DNA of 6,411 nucleotides from Hyphomicrobiales bacterium (GCA_015654965.1 JAATGD010000352.1:1-6411); one strand, 5' to 3'. Positions 1-5,946 are shown, numbered from the stretch's first letter. A program made the numbers and translations. Notes: generated from the letters alone by a model not told the origin.

Positions 1-63
1 GGCCGCATCGAAGAACCTGCGCCAAAAACTCTTTCCGTTGAAAAGCAGGCGGCCAACGTATGA
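1..63 (+). CDS. ABC transporter ATP-binding protein, C-terminal end (partial)
   Basis: Frame 1 is open from the first base to a TGA at 61-63 and encodes the last 20 residues of a protein, beginning GRIEEPAPKTL. The GRIEE run resembles the conserved tail of YbbA/LolD-type ATPases, where a 'meG+i' strand follows the H-loop. The stop overlaps the ATG of the downstream FtsX-type permease (ATGA at 60-63), the usual layout of an ATPase translationally coupled to its permease. The product would be the cytoplasmic nucleotide-binding subunit that powers the permease. No Walker or signature motif lies inside the window, so the call rests on frame, tail and context. An unrelated coupled gene cannot be ruled out. 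Confidence 0.72.
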   Translation, partial: GRIEEPAPKTLSVEKQAANV

Positions 64-2600
64 AGTCCTTGTCCCTTGCCCTGCGTTTTGCCCTGCGTGA
101 AATGCGCGGCGGGCTTTCCGGCTTTTATATTTTTCTCGCCTGTATCGCGCTTGGCGTTGCGGCCATCGGCGGCGTTAATTCGGTGGCCCGTTCGGTCAGC
201 ACCGGCATTGCCGCGCAAGGCCAGAGCATTCTGGGCGGCGATATCAGTTTTGCGCTCAACCAGCGCGAAGCAACGCCCGAAGAACGCGCCTTTATCGAGC
301 GTCAGGGAAAATTTGCGCAAAGCGCCACCATGCGCTCCATGGCGCGATTGCCGGATGGCTCCGACCAGTCGCTGGTGGAAGTCAAGGCGGTCGATGCCGC
401 CTATCCGCTCTATGGCGAATTGAAAACAGCACCGCAACTGCCGCTCGATGCGATGCTGGCGGAAAAGAGCGGCATTTATGGCGCCGCCGTCAGTCAGGAT
501 TTTTTAAACCGCATGGGGCTGTCGCTGGGGGCAAAGGTCTTGCTCGGTTCGGCCACGTTCGAGCTACGTACATTAATCGAGAACGAGCCGGACCTCCTGT
601 CATCTGGCTTTAACTTCGCGCCGCGTTTTCTCGTCTCGCTTGATGGCTTGCGCTCGTCCGGTCTCATCCAGCCGGGAAGCCTTGTCGATCATATCTACAA
701 GGTTGCGCTTCCCAATGGCGCACCCGATGCAGCCATTGCCGATGTGCGCCGTGAAGCGGCACGCGACTTTCCCGATGCGGGCTGGAATATCCGTTCACGT
801 TCCAATGCGGCCCCCGCCTTGAGCGCCAATATTGAACGCTTTTCGGAATTCCTGACTTTGGTCGGACTGACGGCGCTCATCGTCGGCGGGGTTTGCGTGG
901 CCAACGCCGTACGCGCCTATCTCGATGGCAAGCGCGGGGTGATCGCTACTTTCAAGTCGTTGGGCGCACCGGCGCGTTTCGCGGTTCTCGTCTATCTGGT
1001 ACAGATCATGGTCATCGGCCTGATCGGCATCGTCATCGGACTTCTGCTTGCAGCCCTCATTCCCTATCTTGCGGGGGCTGTACTCGCCAATTATCTGCCC
1101 ATTGCCGCAGGTGGTGGTTTCTTCCCCACAGTCTTGGCGCTCGCCGCGGTCTTCGGCCTCATCACGACGTTGGCCTTTGCGATCATTCCATTGGGACGGG
1201 CACGCGATATTCCGGCAACCGCACTCTTCCGCGAACAGTGGTTTGAGCAGCGCGGCCTGCCACCCTTGCTTTACTTGAGCCTTGCGGTTCTGTTGATCGC
1301 AGCCCTTGCCGGACTGGCGCTTTATGTCGCTTACGATCGGCGGGTGGCGGCGATCTTCATCATCGCCTCGATTGCCGCCTTTGGCGTGTTGCGCCTTGTC
1401 GCCGATGGCATACGCTGGCTGGTGCGACGCGTCCCGCGTGTGCGCTCGACATCGCTCAGGCTGGCGCTTGGCAATATCCACCGCCCCGGCGCACTGACGC
1501 CTTCGGTGGTGCTGTCGCTTGGACTGGGTCTGACGCTCATGGTGGCGATTGCGCTCATCGACGGCAATCTGCGCCAGCAGGTGACGCAGAATATCCCCAA
1601 ACAGGCCCCGGATTTCTTCTTCGTCGATATCCAGAACCGCGATGTCGATGCGTTCAAGACGCTTGTGGAGGGCATCGTGCCGGATGGCAAACTCACCACC
1701 GGTCCCATGCTGCGCGGGCGTATTACCGCCTTCAACGGCCAGAATGTGCGCGATATGACCATTGCGGCGGAAGCGGCATGGGTGTTGCGCGGCGATCGCG
1801 GCATCACATTCTCCGACACGGTTCCCGAAAATTCCACATTGAGTGAAGGGCAATGGTGGCCCGCCGATTATCAGGGCGAGCCGCTCGTCTCCTTTGCCGA
1901 GCGCGAAGCGCGGGATCTCGGGTTGAAGATCGGTGACACCGTGAGCGTCAATGTGCTGGGACGCAGTATCACCGCCAAAATCGCCAGTTTCCGGCAGGTG
2001 CAATGGGAAACCTTGGCGATGAATTTCGTCATGGTGTTTTCGCCTAACACCTTTGCCGGTGCGCCCGCGACATGGCTTGCAACATTGACCATTCCCGATG
2101 GGCAGAAAAATCTGGCACCGGACGTATTGCGCGAAGTGACCAGGGCATGGCCTGCCATCACCACCGTCAGTGTGACCGATGCGCTCGATGTCGCCAACAA
2201 CCTGATCGGGCAACTGGCCGTGGCCATTCGCGCAGCCGCGTCCATCGCGCTTGCCGCGTCCGTTCTGGTGCTGGGCGGCGCGCTTGCCGCAGGAAACCGC
2301 GCCCGCGTGCATGATGCGGTGGTGCTCAAGACACTGGGGGCGACGCGCGCGACACTCATTGCCGCCTATGTCATGGAATATTTGCTGCTGGGCCTTGTGA
2401 CAGCACTCTTCGCGCTCCTCGCGGGCAGCATCGCCGGCTGGTATGTGATTGTCGAAGTCATGAAGCTCAAGGCGCAGTTTTTGCCCGATGTGGCACTGAT
2501 GACGGTGGCGGTTGCGCTTGTCTTGACCATCGGTTTCGGCCTTGCCGGAACATGGCGGATCCTGGGCCAGAAACCGGCGCAGGTGCTGCGCACCCTGTAA
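60..2600 (+). CDS. FtsX-like ABC transporter permease (YbbP type)
   Basis: This 846-residue inner-membrane permease fits the YbbP family, the partner of YbbA-like ATPases. It has an N-terminal membrane anchor at about residues 22-44, then a large periplasmic domain (about 45-260). The first FtsX membrane block follows, with helices near 264-284, 308-335 and 356-378. Further hydrophobic helices lie near 402-425, 429-448 and 482-500, then a second periplasmic domain (about 505-715). The C-terminal FtsX block has helices near 722-745, 768-795 and 812-832. The cytoplasmic coupling motif occurs twice, as ATFKSLGAPARFAV (296-309) and AVVLKTLGATRATLI (753-767), which marks the duplicated FtsX architecture. 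The ATG overlaps the stop of the upstream ATPase gene and has only weak purine-rich sequence before it, so translational coupling is likely. No hairpin terminator was seen after the TAA. YbbAP homologues are linked to export or lipid/lipoprotein handling, but the substrate cannot be read from sequence. Confidence 0.93.
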   Translation: MKSLSLALRFALREMRGGLSGFYIFLACIALGVAAIGGVNSVARSVSTGIAAQGQSILGGDISFALNQREATPEERAFIERQGKFAQSATMRSMARLPDGSDQSLVEVKAVDAAYPLYGELKTAPQLPLDAMLAEKSGIYGAAVSQDFLNRMGLSLGAKVLLGSATFELRTLIENEPDLLSSGFNFAPRFLVSLDGLRSSGLIQPGSLVDHIYKVALPNGAPDAAIADVRREAARDFPDAGWNIRSRSNAAPALSANIERFSEFLTLVGLTALIVGGVCVANAVRAYLDGKRGVIATFKSLGAPARFAVLVYLVQIMVIGLIGIVIGLLLAALIPYLAGAVLANYLPIAAGGGFFPTVLALAAVFGLITTLAFAIIPLGRARDIPATALFREQWFEQRGLPPLLYLSLAVLLIAALAGLALYVAYDRRVAAIFIIASIAAFGVLRLVADGIRWLVRRVPRVRSTSLRLALGNIHRPGALTPSVVLSLGLGLTLMVAIALIDGNLRQQVTQNIPKQAPDFFFVDIQNRDVDAFKTLVEGIVPDGKLTTGPMLRGRITAFNGQNVRDMTIAAEAAWVLRGDRGITFSDTVPENSTLSEGQWWPADYQGEPLVSFAEREARDLGLKIGDTVSVNVLGRSITAKIASFRQVQWETLAMNFVMVFSPNTFAGAPATWLATLTIPDGQKNLAPDVLREVTRAWPAITTVSVTDALDVANNLIGQLAVAIRAAASIALAASVLVLGGALAAGNRARVHDAVVLKTLGATRATLIAAYVMEYLLLGLVTALFALLAGSIAGWYVIVEVMKLKAQFLPDVALMTVAVALVLTIGFGLAGTWRILGQKPAQVLRTL

Positions 2601-2670
2601 AATTTCATGGTTATCGTGCTGCGTATTCTGTGAAAGATTTGTAATATTCGGCCCGTCTGGCTCTTAACCC

Positions 2671-2713
2671 ATTGGTTCGCATGGCAATTGCATTTTTTGT
2701 TTCGTGAACCAAT
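2671..2713. repeat. Inverted repeat ATTGGTTC / GAACCAAT with a palindrome in the loop
   Basis: ATTGGTTC (2671-2678) is repeated in perfect inverted form as GAACCAAT (2706-2713). In RNA the stem extends by G-U and C-G pairs to 10 bp (2671-2680 with 2704-2713). The 23-nt loop contains the 8-bp palindrome GCAATTGC (2684-2691), and CAATTG recurs at the right arm (2710-2715). It lies in the gap between the permease and BI-1 genes, just upstream of a T-rich stretch and a TACACT hexamer (2726-2731) that could be a -10 element. It could be an operator for the BI-1 gene or an RNA hairpin. It is not a classical terminator, because no T run follows the right arm directly. Confidence 0.4.
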
Positions 2714-2731
2714 TGCGCGATTTTTTACACT
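2704..2731 (+). promoter_or_regulatory. Candidate promoter for the BI-1 family gene
   Basis: GTGAAC (2704-2709, 3 of 6 matches to TTGACA), a 16-nt spacer and TACACT (2726-2731, 4 of 6 matches to TATAAT) form a weak sigma-70-like promoter. It lies about 137 bases upstream of the ATG. The -35 element falls inside the right arm of the inverted repeat at 2671-2713, so a protein bound there could affect initiation. The match is weak; the call leans on the need for a promoter in this 267-bp gap. Confidence 0.22.
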
Positions 2732-2785
2732 CGGCCCTTGTGCGGGCAGGCCAAAATCCCCATAATGTCAAGCAGGCATGCTGGA

Positions 2786-2852
2786 GTCCCGCCAGCGGCG
2801 CCTGGTGGCAGCCCCGAAAGGGACATGCCCCGACACCGGACGGGACAGGGCA
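2786..2852 (+). promoter_or_regulatory. GC-rich, foldable 5' leader of the BI-1 family gene
   Basis: The stretch directly before the ribosome binding site is rich in short complementary arms. GTCCC (2786-2790) pairs with GGGAC (2820-2824) around an inner hairpin (CCAG 2792-2795 with CTGG 2802-2805). TGCCC (2826-2830) can pair with GGGCA (2848-2852), next to the ribosome binding site AAGAGGA (2852-2858). Folding could modulate translation of the BI-1 gene. I do not recognise a known riboswitch class, and short complementary arms are common by chance at this GC content. Confidence 0.25.
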
Positions 2853-2867
2853 AGAGGATTTTAAGTC

Positions 2868-3647
2868 ATGGCTGACTTTCGTAATATTCAGGCGCAGCAG
2901 AGGCCGATAGGCACGCAGGCTGGCGCTTCTATCGATCAGGGACTGCGCAGCTATATGCTGGGCGTCTACAACATGATGGCAATCGGTCTGGTTGTGACCG
3001 GTCTCGCGGCATTCGCCGTTGCGTCTCTGGCGACCACCACCGACCCGTCGGCGGCTGTGGCCCAGCTTGGTAATGGCAAGATGCTCACCGCGCTTGGCGC
3101 GGCACTCTACACCTCGCCGCTGCGCTGGGTGGTCATGCTGGCACCGCTCGCCGCCGTCTTCTTCCTCAGCTTCCGCATTGAGCGCATGTCGGTATCGACC
3201 GCCAATGCCGTGTTCTGGGGCTATGCGGCGCTGGTTGGCCTGTCGCTGTCGTCGATCTTTCTGGTCTTCACCGGCCAGAGCGTCGTTCGCACCTTCTTCG
3301 TGACCGCAGCCTCCTTTGGCGCGCTGTCGCTCTATGGTTACACGACCAAGCGCGACCTCTCCGCAATGGGCTCATTCCTGATCATGGGCCTGTTTGGCCT
3401 GATCATCGCTTCGGTCGTCAATCTTTTCCTCGGCTCCACCGCGCTGCAATTTGCAATCTCGGTGATCGGCGTTCTGATCTTCGCGGGTCTGACCGCCTAT
3501 GACACGCAGTCGATCAAGGAAATGTATTATGAAGGCGATGCCTCGGACGCACAGGGCCGCAAGATCGTGATGGGCGCGCTGCGTCTTTATCTCGACTTCA
3601 TCAACATGTTCACCTTCCTGCTGCAGTTTCTCGGAAACCGCGAATAA
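2868..3647 (+). CDS. Bax inhibitor-1/YccA family integral membrane protein
   Basis: This 259-residue protein has the seven-helix pattern of the BI-1 (TMBIM) family, with hydrophobic segments near residues 34-55, 85-103, 111-131, 138-157, 164-184, 192-211 and 238-257. It carries the family signatures GLTAYDTQSIK (207-217) and LYLDFINMFTFLLQFLG (240-256). These include the two conserved acidic residues D212 and D243, equivalent in the family to the aspartate pair proposed as the pH sensor and Ca2+ gate in Bacillus YetJ. A soluble N-terminal tail of about 25 residues (Q-rich, including QAQQRPIGTQAG) precedes the membrane part. The ATG is supported by AAGAGGA at 2852-2858, nine bases upstream. 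The gene has a long leader and its own terminator (3671-3703), so it is probably monocistronic. Bacterial members are linked to cation leak and membrane-protein quality control (YccA with FtsH); the role here is inferred from the family only. Confidence 0.95.
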   Translation: MADFRNIQAQQRPIGTQAGASIDQGLRSYMLGVYNMMAIGLVVTGLAAFAVASLATTTDPSAAVAQLGNGKMLTALGAALYTSPLRWVVMLAPLAAVFFLSFRIERMSVSTANAVFWGYAALVGLSLSSIFLVFTGQSVVRTFFVTAASFGALSLYGYTTKRDLSAMGSFLIMGLFGLIIASVVNLFLGSTALQFAISVIGVLIFAGLTAYDTQSIKEMYYEGDASDAQGRKIVMGALRLYLDFINMFTFLLQFLGNRE

Positions 3648-3670
3648 CAGCTTTGGAAGCACAAAGATGA

Positions 3671-3703
3671 AAGGGCAGCGGAAACGCTGCCCTTTTTTCT
3701 TTT
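3671..3703 (+). terminator. Rho-independent terminator of the BI-1 gene
   Basis: A perfect 10-bp stem, AAGGGCAGCG (3671-3680) with CGCTGCCCTT (3685-3694), is closed by a GNRA-type GAAA tetraloop. It is followed by a T-rich tail (3693-3703, interrupted by one C). It sits 24 bases after the BI-1 stop codon. It also separates that gene from the acetyltransferase gene, which then needs its own promoter or read-through. Confidence 0.93.
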
Positions 3704-3738
3704 CAAGACCCGGGCTGTGAGGCATGTTGAATGGCTGA

Positions 3739-4302
3739 ATGAAACCGTTTTTGATGCAGATCATGCCCGATATTCGCGACTTCCAGCCCGCCGACCTTCC
3801 AGCCATCACCGATATTTACAGGGATGCCGTTCTCAACGGTTCGGGGTCCTATGAAATCGAGCCGCCAGACATTGAAGAAATGACACGTCGTTTTACGGCT
3901 TTCAGGGAGCAGGGCTTTCCCATTCTCGTTGCGCAAGAGGGTGGCCGCCTGCTAGGCTATGCCTATATCAGCTATTTCCGCACCCGCCCGGCCTATCGCT
4001 GGCTTGCGGAGGATTCGATCTATATCGCGCCCGATGCCAAGGGCAGGGGTGTCGGCAAATTGTTGCTTGGTGAACTGATCACCCGCGCGACCACGCTCGG
4101 CTTCCGGCAATTGCTGGCGGTTGTGGGCGATGGCGAGCACAATATCGGCTCGGTCAGGCTGCATGAAAGGCTTGGCTTTCGCCATTGCGGGCGCATCGAA
4201 GGCTCCGGCTTCAAGCATGGCCGCTGGCTCGATACGGTGCTCATGCAATTGTCGCTCAATGACGGCAGTTCGACGGAGCCGGGCGCTGCACCTCTTGTCT
4301 GA
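3739..4302 (+). CDS. GNAT family N-acetyltransferase, phosphinothricin-acetyltransferase type
   Basis: A cytoplasmic acetyl-CoA-dependent N-acetyltransferase. The acetyl-CoA phosphate-binding motif A is visible as IAPDAKGRGVGKLLL (96-110, K101-G106), after the acidic AEDSIYI strand (90-96). It is followed by the PAT/Bar-type segment GDGEHNIGSVRLHERLGF (130-147). The N-terminus has the family pattern IRDFQPADLPAITDIY with GSGSYE, and the WLDTVLMQ strand (163-170) is also typical. Homologues acetylate phosphinothricin, methionine sulfoximine or related amino-acid analogues; the natural substrate here is unknown. Start choice is uncertain. ATG 3739 gives 187 residues, ATG 3754 gives 182 and ATG 3763 gives 179 (starting MPDIRDFQPADL), which fits the family start best. 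None has a strong, well-spaced ribosome binding site; a TGAGG lies at 3718-3722. The stop abuts that of the convergent DUF2794 gene with no gap. Confidence 0.9.
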   Translation: MKPFLMQIMPDIRDFQPADLPAITDIYRDAVLNGSGSYEIEPPDIEEMTRRFTAFREQGFPILVAQEGGRLLGYAYISYFRTRPAYRWLAEDSIYIAPDAKGRGVGKLLLGELITRATTLGFRQLLAVVGDGEHNIGSVRLHERLGFRHCGRIEGSGFKHGRWLDTVLMQLSLNDGSSTEPGAAPLV

Positions 4303-4317
4303 TCAACTTTCGATCAG
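4299..4317. terminator. Weak inverted repeat at the convergent gene junction
   Basis: CTGATC (4299-4304) and GATCAG (4312-4317) form a 6-bp inverted repeat with a 7-base loop, straddling both stop codons. Only a TTT follows on the plus strand and no T run on the minus strand. If it terminates transcription at all, it is weak. It is the only hairpin seen at this junction. Confidence 0.2.
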
Positions 4318-4707
4318 TTTCAGGCTCTTGTCGAAAACGCGCAGAACGCGTTCGAGTTCATGGCCGCGTTTCATGATCAGGCCGCTTGCGGCAATCACTG
4401 AATAGGCCCCCTGTTTCTGCGCCAGTTTCGGGTTTTTCTCGATGCGGAACAAGGGCACTTCGGATGCGCGGCGAAAGACTGAAAAGACGGCGCGGTCGCT
4501 CATGAGATCAATGGCGTAATCGCGCCAGACGCCAGATGCGACCATGCGGCCATAAATATTGAGAATCTTGCCCAGTTCATGCCGGTCGAAACTGACGCTG
4601 GGGGCGGGACTGGCCGCGTGAGATGGTTTCAGGGGAACGATTTTGGCGGATGCGGGTGCGCGTGAAACGGATGATGCCTCTTCAGTCGCGGCGTTTGAAT
4701 GATCCAT
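4303..4707 (-). CDS. DUF2794 domain-containing protein
   Basis: A 134-residue protein of the DUF2794 family, which I know from alphaproteobacteria; no biochemical function is established to my knowledge. The first 35 or so residues are low-complexity and rich in Ala, Ser and Pro (probably disordered, poorly conserved). The conserved block starts at SFDRHELGKILNIYGRMVA (39-57) and includes GVWRDYAIDLMSDRAVFSVF (59-78), PLFRIEKNPKLA (85-96), QGAYSV (99-104) and GLIMKRGHELERVLRV (109-124). There is no signal peptide or membrane segment, so it is predicted cytoplasmic. The ATG is preceded on its own strand by a purine-rich GAGAGGAAGGA (4711-4719 region), a good ribosome binding site. The gene stands alone, with upstream non-coding DNA (4708-5122) that carries candidate control sites. 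Its TGA abuts the stop of the convergent acetyltransferase gene. Confidence 0.9.
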   Translation of the reverse strand: MDHSNAATEEASSVSRAPASAKIVPLKPSHAASPAPSVSFDRHELGKILNIYGRMVASGVWRDYAIDLMSDRAVFSVFRRASEVPLFRIEKNPKLAQKQGAYSVIAASGLIMKRGHELERVLRVFDKSLKLIES

Positions 4708-4763
4708 ATCCTTCCTCTCACATGCTTTGTGTGGTTGTCTGGGACCGGCAGATGGCTGGACGC

Positions 4764-4792
4764 ATGATCACAGGGTGATGCTTTTATGACAA
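4764..4792 (-). promoter_or_regulatory. Candidate proximal promoter of the DUF2794 gene
   Basis: On the minus strand, TTGTCA (4792-4787, 5 of 6 matches to TTGACA) is followed by a 17-base spacer and GATCAT (4769-4764, 4 of 6 matches to TATAAT). This would give a leader of roughly 50 bases before the ATG at 4707. Spacing is ideal and the hexamers moderate. Confidence 0.35.
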
Positions 4793-4834
4793 AACTGCAA
4801 GGGCGGAGTGACCGGCTTGTGACGTTGATATGCA

Positions 4835-4858
4835 ATCAAACGACGTCGCTGGTTTGAT
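4835..4858. repeat. Operator-like inverted repeat ATCAAAC-N10-GTTTGAT
   Basis: Perfect 7-bp arms, ATCAAAC (4835-4841) and GTTTGAT (4852-4858), flank a 10-base spacer that contains GACGTC. The 24-bp symmetric layout resembles a dimeric regulator site. It lies about 130-150 bases upstream of the DUF2794 start codon, between the two candidate promoters. No matching regulator gene is in the window. Confidence 0.35.
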
Positions 4859-4889
4859 CACGAAAAAAGAAATCCTGTTTGTATTGGTG

Positions 4890-4917
4890 ATTGGAGGCCA
4901 CATTTTCGCCTTGTCAA
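4890..4917 (-). promoter_or_regulatory. Candidate distal promoter on the minus strand
   Basis: On the minus strand a perfect TTGACA (4917-4912) is followed by a 16-base spacer and TCCAAT (4895-4890, 4 of 6 matches to TATAAT). Transcription would run towards the DUF2794 gene with a leader of about 175 bases, or could make a short non-coding RNA. The -35 element is good and the -10 weak. Confidence 0.25.
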
Positions 4918-4963
4918 CTTCGCATTCCGGCCTGATTATGACGGCAGCATTCACGCGTTGCCT

Positions 4964-5037
4964 GAGACGGTTCGGTTCGGGTTAGTCCGACACCAAGCCC
5001 CCCCCGCCCAAAGGACTGCCCGAGCCGAACCAATCTC
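4964..5037. repeat. Long imperfect inverted repeat / stem-loop with C8 loop
   Basis: GGTTCGG-TTCGGG-TTAGTCC (4969-4988) pairs with the segment 5013-5031 (GGACTGCCCGAGCCGAACC). Read as plus-strand RNA, this is a stem of about 19 pairs with G-U wobbles and one bulged base. The pairing resumes outward as GAGA (4964-4967) with TCTC (5034-5037) after a small internal mismatch. The 24-base loop (4989-5012) holds eight consecutive Cs (4998-5005), then GCCC. Neither strand shows a T tract after the stem, so it is not a standard terminator. It lies about 85 bases past the stop of the minus-strand DUF1223 gene. It may be a dispersed palindromic repeat, a stable 3'-UTR end or a small RNA. Confidence 0.6.
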
Positions 5038-5122
5038 CCGCCGACCGCGTAGCAACATCCGTTTTCCTGAAAATCTGTCGTTTCACGCCGCATGCCGATA
5101 GTGGCATCGCCCTTGGCCGAAA

Positions 5123-5938
5123 TTACAATCCGACCGGCACCTTTTCCTTGAACATGGCCGCGCCATGGATGACGCCAAGGGAATTGTTGGGGCGTGTTTC
5201 CTGCAAGATGACGGCACAGCCCGAAGCGCCCTTGCGCTTGAGTTCGGGAGCGGGCAATTCCACTTTCAAGGCCTTGCCGTCCCACATGCCGATGGTGTTG
5301 ATTTCGCTGACCGTGTTGCGATAGGTCAGGACTTTTCCGGCATTTTCTCCCGACTGGATCGGGATGGTGACGGAATCGTGAATATAGAACAAAACCACAT
5401 GCACCGGCGCATCGGGTTTTTCACCCGCACCGATTTCGATGGAAAGGCGCCCGTCATCGAGCTGCTTGATCGCGGTGGGGACGTTGAGCTTGTTTGTGTC
5501 GAGGCTGGAGGCGATGGAATGAGCCTCACGCCCATTGACCTCGACCTTGCCATTGATGATCGCCTGCGGCGTGTAGATCATGCCTGCATCGAAAGAATTG
5601 CGATAGGCTTTCTGCCGCTCCGTATTGTCTTTTGTCGCCAGCGTGTCGCGCCAGCCCATATAATCCCAGTAATTGACATGGAACGACAGCGCCAGAACGC
5701 CCGGATCATCGGCATATCTGGCAAAATTCTCGTCGGCGGGCGGGCAAGACTGGCAGCCCTGACTGGTATAAAGTTCGAGCACGGCGGTTTTTTTCGCCGT
5801 GTCCTGCGCCTTGGCGGCATTTTGCAGGGAGATGCAGCCGGTGAATGTCAGCCCCAGAAGGGCGCAGACGCTCCGCCAGCCCAGATGTTCTCCGGTCAAA
5901 CGCGCTGCTGTCCCGCAAAAAGGGAGCTGATAAGTCAC
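5123..5938 (-). CDS. DUF1223 domain-containing secreted thioredoxin-fold protein
   Basis: A 271-residue protein of the DUF1223 family. It has a hydrophobic N-terminal segment (about 22-38, SVCALLGLTFTGCISL) ending in AAKAQD (41-46), which suggests Sec export with cleavage after A44. A TGC at 33-35 makes a non-canonical lipobox less likely. The mature domain begins with a beta strand and a thioredoxin-like active site, LELYTSQGCQSCPPADENF (54-72), with C62 and C65 in a CXXC motif. HVNYWDYMGWRD (87-98) and YTPQAIING (122-130) follow, the latter carrying the candidate cis-proline P124. The family has no well-established reaction; a periplasmic thiol redox role is inferred. The gene starts with GTG, supported by AGGAAGG eight bases upstream. 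It lies downstream of acnA in the same direction, separated from it by a terminator, so it probably has its own promoter in 5939-6075. Confidence 0.92.
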   Translation of the reverse strand: MTYQLPFCGTAARLTGEHLGWRSVCALLGLTFTGCISLQNAAKAQDTAKKTAVLELYTSQGCQSCPPADENFARYADDPGVLALSFHVNYWDYMGWRDTLATKDNTERQKAYRNSFDAGMIYTPQAIINGKVEVNGREAHSIASSLDTNKLNVPTAIKQLDDGRLSIEIGAGEKPDAPVHVVLFYIHDSVTIPIQSGENAGKVLTYRNTVSEINTIGMWDGKALKVELPAPELKRKGASGCAVILQETRPNNSLGVIHGAAMFKEKVPVGL

Positions 5939-5946
5939 TGGTCCGG

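Larger units (their letters stand above)
4708..5122. other. Gene-free 415-bp stretch upstream of the DUF2794 gene
   Basis: No open frame here looks like a protein gene. Read on the minus strand, it runs from the stop of the DUF1223 gene to the start of the DUF2794 gene. It contains the stem-loop at 4964-5037, a TTGACA-based candidate promoter (4890-4917), an inverted repeat (4835-4858) and a second candidate promoter near the DUF2794 gene (4764-4792). It is long for such a compact genome, so a small RNA or extra regulation is possible. No intrinsic terminator with a T tract was found after the DUF1223 stop. Confidence 0.7.

Noticed and set aside
795..2312. 505-residue open frame on the minus strand inside the permease gene
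   Set aside because: It is antisense to a clear FtsX-type permease, has a Gln/Arg/His-rich low-complexity composition and no family resemblance. It is a by-product of high-GC codon use.
2641..2889. GTAATATTC repeated at 2641-2649 and 2881-2889
   Set aside because: Nine bases only, and the second copy is coding sequence of the BI-1 N-terminus. Probably chance.
2704..2910. 68-residue open frame before and into the BI-1 gene
   Set aside because: GTG start without a ribosome binding site, no recognisable motif, and it runs out of frame into the well-supported BI-1 start.
3739..5122. Possible toxin-antitoxin or other two-gene system formed by the acetyltransferase and DUF2794 genes
   Set aside because: The genes converge rather than share an operon. 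The acetyltransferase resembles phosphinothricin acetyltransferases rather than tRNA-acetylating GNAT toxins, and no small antitoxin gene precedes it.
4914..5285. 123-residue minus-strand frame across the stem-loop and the end of the DUF1223 gene
   Set aside because: Out of frame with the DUF1223 gene, no motif, and its second half is simply the inverted repeat.
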